Assembly: GCA_900539695.1 (NCBI GenBank)
Contig: UQDG01000032.1
Coordinates: 1 to 17,855 of the forward strand
Source: an uncultured Oscillospiraceae bacterium
GTDB lineage: Bacteria; Bacillota; Clostridia; Oscillospirales; Ruminococcaceae
Reading direction: 5' to 3'
Length of the DNA stretch: 17,855 bases
Shown here: positions 13,653 through 17,855 of the stretch, one piece after another
Position numbering within the stretch: the first letter of the stretch is position 1
Layout of the letters: the number at the start of each line of letters is the position of its first letter
Position numbers and translations under genes: made by a program
Notes under the pieces: model-generated
The model's database searches: none
What the model was told of the DNA's origin: nothing
The model's input: only the letters and a program-made list of their open reading frames with translations

Positions 13653-15428
13653 TCAGGCCTGCTCCAGACGATACAACCTGCCACTGAAGGGCGGCAGAGT
13701 CAGCTTCAGCTCGCCGTCGGTCTTGCGGGCACAGCTGCGCTTGGGGGCGGCGGTGCTGCCGCCGAAGGTCTCCCAATCGGTGTCCAGCAGCAGGGTCAGC
13801 TTGCCGGCAACAGGCAGCGTGAGAGTGTAATCCTCCAGCTCCGTATCGCCGAAGTTGAATGCCGCCAGCACAGCCGCCTCGCTCCCCTGCCGGAGAATGG
13901 CGCAGGCATCCAGCTCGGGGTGGGAGCAATCCAGCCATTGGAAGGCGGCGGGGTCGTACTCCCGCCGCCAGAAGGCATCCTCTGCGCAGTAGGCCCTGTT
14001 CAACGCCTGGCGGAAGCGGCGGAAATCGTTATGGTTGGGGTAATCCAGCACCATCCAATCCTGCTCGCGGCTCTCGTCAAACTCCCGCAGCTGGGCGAAT
14101 TCATTGCCCATAAAGTCCAGCTTTTTGCCGGGGTGGATGGCCATGTACAGGTACAGCGCCCGCGCCTGGGGGAACTTGCCCGCGTAGTCGCCGTACATTT
14201 TCTGTACGATGGTGGCCTTGCCGTGGACGTTCTCGTCGTGGCTGAAGGGCAAAATGTAATGCTCGTTCCAGGCGTACATCATCGAGAAGGTCAGCTTGCC
14301 CAGATTCTCTTTGCGCTCCTCGGAAGTCTTTTTAAAGTAGTCCAGGGTGTCGTTCATCCAGCCCAGGTCCCACTTGTAGTCAAAGCCCAGGCCGCCGTAC
14401 TCCACGGGAGCGGTGACTTTGGGATAGTTGGTGGAGTCTTCGGCAATCAGCAGGGCGGTGGGGTGGCGTTGCTGCAGGCCCTGGTTCATGCCCTTCAAAA
14501 ATTCCAGCGTCGAACCGTTGACGCCGCGGTTGGGGTCACCCTGCCAGTAGATCAGGCGGGAGACTGCGTCCATGCGCAGGCCGTCAGCGTGGAACACCTG
14601 CAGCCAGTAGTCGGCGCAGGACTGGATAAAGCAGCGGATCTCGCCGCGGGAGTGCATGAAGTTGCAGCTGCCCCACTCGCTTTGGCCCACGGCTGCGGCG
14701 GGGTACTCGTACAGCGGGGTGCCGTCAAATTCTTTCAAGCCGTAGCTGTCGATCGCAAAGTGTACCGGCACAAAGTCCAAAATGACGCCGATGCCCTCTT
14801 TATGGCAGGCGTTGACGAACTCGGCCAGCTGCTGCGGGGTGCCGTAGCGGCTGGTGGGGGCGTAAAAGCCGGTGATCTGGTAGCCCCAGCTGCCGTCAAA
14901 GGGATGCTCGGCCAGAGGCATCAGCTCGATGTGGGTAAAGCCGTTCTCCTTGCAGTAGGCAGGCAGCAACTCGGCCAGCTCGGCGTAGGTGTACCAGCTG
15001 CCGTCCTCTTTCTGCCGCCAGCTGCCGGCGTGGACTTCGTAGATATTCAGCGGCTTATCGAAGCATTTCGTGCGGCCGGCCATCCACTTGTCATCGGTGA
15101 AGCCGGTGGGGCGGTCGGCAATGATGCTGCGGCCGTCGGGGCGCAGGGTCATGGCGGTGCCGTAAGGGTCGCAGTGGGCCACGGTCTGACCGTTGGCACC
15201 GCGCACCCAATACTGGTAGACCATGCCCGCATTGGCACCGGGGACATCGCACTCCCAAACGGCGGACTGGGTGCGGTGCATGTCATAGGTGCCGACCTCG
15301 GTCTCCACCGCAATGTGTTGGGCGGACGGTGCCCAGACCGCAAAATGGGTGCCCCCAAAGTAGGTGTGGGCGCCAAAGAACTCGTAAGCATCAAAGGCGT
15401 GCCCGGTGTAAAAATCCTGCATATTCAT
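13653..15428 (-). CDS. glgB: 1,4-alpha-glucan branching enzyme
   Basis: A 591-residue GH13 enzyme that makes alpha-1,6 branches in glycogen. Visible: N-terminal CBM48-like domain (about 20-100, YFGGTHFAVWAPSA); NIYEVHAGSW (128-137); region I DFVPVHF (218-224); region II GLRMDAVSRL with nucleophile Asp287; region III LLIAEDST with Glu330; region IV FSHDENVHGK with His397-Asp398; the branching-enzyme stretch MYGDYAGKFPQARALYLYM and GNEFAQLREFDESREQDW. It lacks the extra N-terminal module of E. coli GlgB (728 residues). The ATG at 15428 follows GAGG by 8 nt; the frame is open to 15566, but that part is a repeat. No other glg genes are nearby. Confidence 0.95.
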   Translation of the reverse strand: MNMQDFYTGHAFDAYEFFGAHTYFGGTHFAVWAPSAQHIAVETEVGTYDMHRTQSAVWECDVPGANAGMVYQYWVRGANGQTVAHCDPYGTAMTLRPDGRSIIADRPTGFTDDKWMAGRTKCFDKPLNIYEVHAGSWRQKEDGSWYTYAELAELLPAYCKENGFTHIELMPLAEHPFDGSWGYQITGFYAPTSRYGTPQQLAEFVNACHKEGIGVILDFVPVHFAIDSYGLKEFDGTPLYEYPAAAVGQSEWGSCNFMHSRGEIRCFIQSCADYWLQVFHADGLRMDAVSRLIYWQGDPNRGVNGSTLEFLKGMNQGLQQRHPTALLIAEDSTNYPKVTAPVEYGGLGFDYKWDLGWMNDTLDYFKKTSEERKENLGKLTFSMMYAWNEHYILPFSHDENVHGKATIVQKMYGDYAGKFPQARALYLYMAIHPGKKLDFMGNEFAQLREFDESREQDWMVLDYPNHNDFRRFRQALNRAYCAEDAFWRREYDPAAFQWLDCSHPELDACAILRQGSEAAVLAAFNFGDTELEDYTLTLPVAGKLTLLLDTDWETFGGSTAAPKRSCARKTDGELKLTLPPFSGRLYRLEQA

Positions 15429-15470
15429 AGGGAAAACCTCAATTTTGATAGACGCAGAGGAATGTCGAAA

Positions 15471-15535
15471 AGCCTCCCTCTGCGAGACAGACTCTCCCGA
15501 TACGGGGAAGGTGGCATGAAGTGCCAGAGGGGGCC
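15471..15535. repeat. Palindromic interspersed-type repeat upstream of glgB
   Basis: AGCCTCCCTCTGC (15471-15483) is nearly the reverse complement of CCAGAGGGGGCC (15524-15535). Inside are TGGCA/TGCCA (about 15512-15525) and CTCCC/GGGGA-type pairings. The pattern (CCTCCCTC ... GGTGGCA ... GAGGGGG) resembles short repeats I recall from Faecalibacterium-type genomes; copy number cannot be checked here. No promoter for glgB is convincing in 15429-15550. Confidence 0.5.
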
Positions 15536-15553
15536 GAAGAAAGTTGTTCTTAT

Positions 15554-15725
15554 GGCAACACCGCACAATTCCCGCCTAACGGCTTAAGCACCGCTCCGGC
15601 GGCTGCGGCACGGCATCTGCGTTGCCAAAATGCTCGATAATACACAAAGTATTATCTGCGCTTTTGGCTTAGCAGCTGCCGCACCTCGCTCGCCGTATCG
15701 GCACTTAGAATTATGCGGTATTGCC
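15554..15725. mobile_element. MITE-like inverted-repeat element with TTAT target duplication
   Basis: A 172-bp non-coding element whose ends are inverted repeats: left GGCAACACCGCACAATTC (15554-15571) and right, read on minus, GGCAATACCGCATAATTC (15725-15708), identical at 16 of 18. Internal pairings continue to the centre: TGCGGCA/TGCCGCA (15604-15610, 15677-15683), GCCAAAA/TTTTGGC (15624-15630, 15662-15668) and GATAATAC/GTATTATC (15636-15643, 15649-15656). TTAT occurs directly on both sides (15550-15553 and 15726-15729), as expected for target-site duplication. No transposase, so it would need one supplied in trans. Confidence 0.7.
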
Positions 15726-15729
15726 TTAT

Positions 15730-15763
15730 AAAAAATTGTACCACACCCGGGGGCGTGGTACAA
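15730..15763 (-). terminator. Terminator of mgtE
   Basis: On the minus strand TTGTACCAC (15763-15755) pairs with GTGGTACAA (15744-15736) around a GC-rich 10-nt middle, followed by six T (15735-15730). The same bases read as a promoter (TTGTAC, 17 nt, TACAAT with TGG before it) that could transcribe glgB through the MITE. Termination is the better reading. Confidence 0.75.
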
Positions 15764-15770
15764 GCACATA

Positions 15771-15789
15771 ATTGAACACGATGTTCAAT
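15771..15789. repeat. Perfect short palindrome just after mgtE
   Basis: ATTGAACA (15771-15778) and TGTTCAAT (15782-15789) around a 3-nt centre, 8 nt past the mgtE stop. It could be a 3'-end hairpin or a protein site; no T-run follows on either strand. Confidence 0.45.
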
Positions 15790-15797
15790 CTTTACTT

Positions 15798-17162
15798 TTA
15801 AATTTTCAGCAGGGTGCGGGCGATGTTGAAGTAGACCAGCAGCGTGGTGGTATCCACGATGGTGGTGATAAGCGGCGACGCCATAACGGCAGGGTCGACC
15901 TTCAACTTCTCGGCGATGACGGGCAGCAGGCCGCCGATGAACTGGGACAGGATGACGGTGCAGATCAGCGTCAGGCAGACGACAGCGGCCACCGGGGCGG
16001 CGATGCGGTCGAACACGATCAGCTTGGCAAAGTTGCACAGGGCCAGTGTGCCGCCGCAGAGAATGGCGATGCGGAACTCTCGCCACAAAATCTTGGGCAG
16101 GTCGTGGGGTTCGATGTCGCCGACGGCCATACCACGGATGATGGTGGAGGTGCTCTGGCTGCCCGCATTACCGCCGGCATCGGTCAGCATGGGGATGTAG
16201 GCGGTCAGCACGGTCACGGCGGCGAGGGCGTCCTCGTACCCGCGGATGACCAGGCTGGAGAAGGTGGAGGAGATCATCAGGAAGAGCAGCCACGGGGCAC
16301 GGCTCTTGTACAGATCCCACATGGATTGTTTAAAGTAAGGCTTGTCGGACGGGCCGATAGCGTTCATCTTGGCGATATCTTCGCTGGCCTCGTCCTGCAT
16401 GATGGAGATAGCGTCATCGATGGTGACGATACCGACCAGGCGCTTCTCGTTATCCACAACGGGGATGGCCAGGTAGCCGTACTTCTCGAACAGCTGGGAG
16501 ACATCCTCCTGGTCGGTGGTGGTGCTGACGCTGACCACGTTGGCGTCCATCATGTCGCGAATCTTCTCGTTGGCGGGGTCTTTGGCCAGGATCAGTGCCC
16601 GCAGCGAGACAACGCCGATGAGGGTACGGTCACGGTCGGTGACGTAGCAGTTGTTGATGGTCTCCTTGTCCACGCCGTTTTTGCGGATAGATTCCATGGC
16701 TTCGGACACGGTCATGTCCGGGCGCAGCTCCATCAGCTCGGTGGTCATCACGCCGCCGGCGGAATCCTCGGGGTACTTGAGCAATTCGTTGATCATGCGG
16801 CGGGTCGCAGGGTCGGCCTGGGCCAGGATACGCTTGACCACGTTGGCAGGCATCTCCTCGACAAGATCCGTCGCATCGTCAACGAACAGGTCATCCACAA
16901 CGGCCTTCAACTCTTTATCGGTCAGACCGTCGATGAGGTTCTGCTGGCTTTCGGGCGTCAGCTCGGCAAAAATTTCAGCTGCCAGGTCCTTGGGACACAG
17001 GCGGAACAGCACCGGCATCTTCTCCGGCGGCAGGTCCTCGAACACGGCGGCCAGGTCAGGGGCGGGCAGGGTGGACATAACGTCCCGCAGGCTCTGGTAC
17101 TTTTTGGCATCATCCAGGTTGGCCAGCATGGCGCGCAGGGTTGCGATCGTGGTATCAGACAT
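15798..17162 (-). CDS. mgtE: MgtE magnesium channel/transporter
   Basis: A 454-residue magnesium channel of the MgtE family; such proteins gate on cytosolic magnesium. Visible: helical N domain (about 15-125), CBS pair (about 135-255, with MTTELMELRPDMTVSEAM and DDAISIMQDEASEDI), the plug helix region, then five transmembrane helices from about 288. The pore signature PMLTDAGGNAGSQ is at 324-336, and Asp423 in VDPAVMASP matches the conserved selectivity aspartate. The ATG at 17162 was chosen because AGGAGG lies upstream; the frame reaches 17198, but that would start within the leader hairpin. The ribosome binding site is buried in a hairpin that can compete with an upstream pairing, pointing to leader-based control. 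Single-gene transcript with its own terminator. Confidence 0.96.
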   Translation of the reverse strand: MSDTTIATLRAMLANLDDAKKYQSLRDVMSTLPAPDLAAVFEDLPPEKMPVLFRLCPKDLAAEIFAELTPESQQNLIDGLTDKELKAVVDDLFVDDATDLVEEMPANVVKRILAQADPATRRMINELLKYPEDSAGGVMTTELMELRPDMTVSEAMESIRKNGVDKETINNCYVTDRDRTLIGVVSLRALILAKDPANEKIRDMMDANVVSVSTTTDQEDVSQLFEKYGYLAIPVVDNEKRLVGIVTIDDAISIMQDEASEDIAKMNAIGPSDKPYFKQSMWDLYKSRAPWLLFLMISSTFSSLVIRGYEDALAAVTVLTAYIPMLTDAGGNAGSQSTSTIIRGMAVGDIEPHDLPKILWREFRIAILCGGTLALCNFAKLIVFDRIAAPVAAVVCLTLICTVILSQFIGGLLPVIAEKLKVDPAVMASPLITTIVDTTTLLVYFNIARTLLKI

Positions 17163-17298
17163 AAAAAGCTGCCTCCTTTTCAGGCGGCAGCCGTACACAT
17201 TTTAGCTTTATGGGCAAAGCATAGCAACGCAAAGCCAGACCCCATGCTACACCCGCACGCGGTCAGACTTACCCAAAGTGAAAAATATGATGGCTGCC
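17163..17298 (-). promoter_or_regulatory. mgtE leader switch: mutually exclusive hairpins
   Basis: On the minus strand GCTGCCGCCT (17191-17182) and AGGAGGCAGC (17177-17168) form a 10-position stem (9 pairs) with a GAAA loop. It buries the mgtE ribosome binding site and ends in five T (17167-17163) right before the ATG. The 5' arm's GGCTGCC (17192-17186) can instead pair with GGCAGCC (17298-17292), which lies in the leader ORF. The two pairings cannot coexist. The first would terminate or block translation; the second would free mgtE. The part between contains TAGC/GCTA and ATGGG/CCCAT pairings. No M-box core was found. Confidence 0.65.
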
Positions 17299-17345
17299 TT
17301 ATTGGAAATACATCGGTTCACAGGACTGGGACTGGGGGTATCCAT
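17247..17345 (-). CDS. Proline-rich leader peptide ahead of mgtE (MgtL-like)
   Basis: A 32-codon ORF in the mgtE leader, too short for usual gene calling. Its ATG is preceded by GAGGTGG (17360-17354) with an 8-nt gap. It starts MDTPSPSPVNRC, with prolines at 4, 6 and 8, then continues through two alanine codons (17, 18) to a hydrophobic IIFF and a basic C-terminal end, stop TAG. Enterobacterial MgtL, the mgtA leader peptide, starts MDPEPTPLP: the same Met-Asp start and alternating prolines that make ribosomes pause or fall off when magnesium is low. Here codons 16-18 contain the switch strand GGCAGCC, so translating ribosomes would block the freeing pairing. No homology search was possible; the role is inferred. 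Confidence 0.6.
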   Translation of the reverse strand: MDTPSPSPVNRCISNKAAIIFFTLGKSDRVRV

Positions 17346-17408
17346 TGAGACAACCACCTCACTTGTGTATGATTTTTTGGCGAAGTGCGACACTTCACAC
17401 CTGTAATT

Positions 17409-17437
17409 AGGATACCATTTTAACCCCTGTTAGTCAA
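17409..17437 (-). promoter_or_regulatory. Promoter of the mgtE leader
   Basis: On the minus strand TTGACT (17437-17432), 17-nt spacer, TATCCT (17414-17409) with TGG directly before it (extended -10). Predicted start is near 17402, giving a leader of about 240 nt. The early leader also has GAAGTG/CACTTC, a small hairpin, ahead of the leader ORF. Confidence 0.6.
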
Positions 17438-17458
17438 CGGTAAATTTCGCTATTTTGC

Positions 17459-17493
17459 AAAAAAATATGTGCCCGCAGAAATTGCAGGCACAT
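17459..17493 (-). terminator. Terminator of the right-edge gene
   Basis: On the minus strand ATGTGCC (17493-17487) pairs with GGCACAT (17473-17467), with GCA/TGC inside, followed after one base by seven T (17465-17459). It insulates the mgtE promoter from upstream transcription. Confidence 0.8.
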
Positions 17494-17517
17494 GGGGAAT
17501 TGTTGCAGAGGATGTAA

Positions 17518-17631
17518 GGGCGAGCAGTGCTCGCCCGTGGGGTTTGCGTTGCTGCACAGTCTGCAGGCGACCATTGGTCGCCCCTACAGAGCGTGGCGTT
17601 TACGGCCGCAGGGGCGGATTCTGTATCCGCC
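17518..17631. repeat. Cluster of REP-like palindromes
   Basis: Three hairpins in 114 bp: GGGCGAGC/GCTCGCCC (17518-17525, 17529-17536), GGCGACC/GGTCGCC (17566-17572, 17576-17582) and GGCGGAT/ATCCGCC (17613-17619, 17625-17631). The pieces are related to 6495-6505 and 11912-11961. An ORF crossing here has no ribosome binding site; the cluster looks non-coding. Confidence 0.65.
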
Positions 17632-17646
17632 ATCCGCCCGAAAACT

Positions 17647-17855
17647 TTATGCCAGCAGTTCCTTCACGGTGGCGGCCAGTTTTTCATCCTTGCAGGCGGG
17701 GAAGAAATACTCGGCAAAGTGCTCGCCGGAGAGGGCACCCTTGACCAGGTCGCGGGGCAGGTCTTTCAGGATGTCGTTCAGGTCGCGGAAGGCGATGGCG
17801 CGCACGCCGTCCAGGATCTTCTTGTTGCGCTGCTCAGGCTCCACGCGCTCCTTGG
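17647..17855 (-). CDS. C-terminal end of an unrecognised gene, cut by the window edge
   Basis: About 69 codons are visible and the frame stays open to the right edge (KERVEPEQRNKK...), so this is most likely the C-terminus of a longer protein, not a gene starting at the GTG at 17844, which has no ribosome binding site. The visible part is helical and charged, with LNDILKDLPRDLVKGALSG and an end EYFFPACKDEKLAATVKELLA. No family was recognised. It is followed by REP-like palindromes and a terminator at 17459-17493. Confidence 0.7.
   Translation of the reverse strand, partial: KERVEPEQRNKKILDGVRAIAFRDLNDILKDLPRDLVKGALSGEHFAEYFFPACKDEKLAATVKELLA

Noticed and set aside
15429..15566. 46-residue N-terminal extension of GlgB
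   Set aside because: It is encoded by repeat sequence, has no ribosome binding site at its ATG, and the protein homology begins at the ATG at 15428.
17163..17402. Standard M-box (ykoK) magnesium riboswitch in the mgtE leader
   Set aside because: Only a short 5' resemblance (GTGAGG ... ATGGATA) was seen. The M-box core segments (GCTGCTGCCC, GCCAATGGGTCAACA, ATAAGGTG) are absent. A covariance-model search could still reveal a divergent one.
17430..17633. 67-residue ORF on the minus strand and 91-residue ORF on the plus strand (17469-17744)
   Set aside because: They run through a terminator and palindromic repeats, lack ribosome binding sites and overlap the real right-edge gene or the mgtE promoter.
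1..17855. tRNA, rRNA, CRISPR array, phage genes, transposase genes, toxin-antitoxin or defence system
   Set aside because: Looked for on both strands and none supported. The window is ordinary metabolic and transport gene content with interesting spacers.

Overview
The window looks like chromosomal DNA of a gut Clostridia bacterium, most likely Oscillospiraceae/Ruminococcaceae close to Faecalibacterium, Gemmiger or Subdoligranulum. The basis is GC-rich coding sequence with Firmicutes-type AGGAGG ribosome binding sites, TTGACA/TATAAT promoters with 17-nt spacers, many short intrinsic terminators, and a typical clostridial gene set (CstA, YerC, DegV, RmuC, GlgB, MgtE). The genus is inferred from style and recalled similarity, not from a search. 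No rRNA, tRNA, CRISPR array, prophage or IS transposase gene was seen.

Layout, left to right. (1) A GH13 alpha-glucosidase on the minus strand (53-1621) has a LacI/CcpA-type operator over its start site and is divergent from a CstA-family carbon-starvation/peptide transporter (1898-3637). (2) A polar amino-acid ABC importer operon follows on the plus strand: lipoprotein receptor, permease and ATPase (3868-6426). It is preceded by a promoter and an early terminator-like hairpin and closed by a strong terminator. (3) A MarR repressor and a TauE/SafE (TSUP) exporter overlap by 4 nt (6601-7814). The promoter carries a perfect 22-bp palindrome across its -10 box. (4) A membrane-anchored protein of uncertain family (minus) lies divergent from a 62-residue acidic protein (plus), followed by an rmuC-degV operon on minus (9085-11323). 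(5) A DUF3592-like membrane protein (minus) is divergent from a yerC-galM operon (plus, 12137-13535). (6) Glycogen branching enzyme glgB (minus) and magnesium channel mgtE (minus) are separated by a repeat-rich 370-bp spacer. (7) A 484-bp spacer holds the mgtE leader, a terminator and REP-like palindromes. The C-terminal end of an unrecognised minus-strand gene runs off the right edge.

Functional themes are carbohydrate handling (GH13 glucosidase, aldose epimerase, branching enzyme), solute uptake or export (CstA, amino-acid ABC, TSUP, MgtE) and regulators next to their targets (MarR, YerC).

The most interesting element is upstream of mgtE. A 240-nt leader contains a 32-codon ORF with its own ribosome binding site. 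It begins Met-Asp-Thr-Pro-Ser-Pro-Ser-Pro, an alternating-proline start like the MgtL leader peptide of enterobacterial mgtA. The middle of that ORF (GGCAGCC) can pair with the 5' arm of a hairpin that encloses the mgtE ribosome binding site and ends in five T just before the mgtE ATG. This suggests a translation-coupled magnesium attenuator instead of the usual M-box riboswitch. A second notable element is a 172-bp non-coding inverted-repeat element (MITE-like) with a TTAT direct repeat on both sides, between mgtE and glgB.
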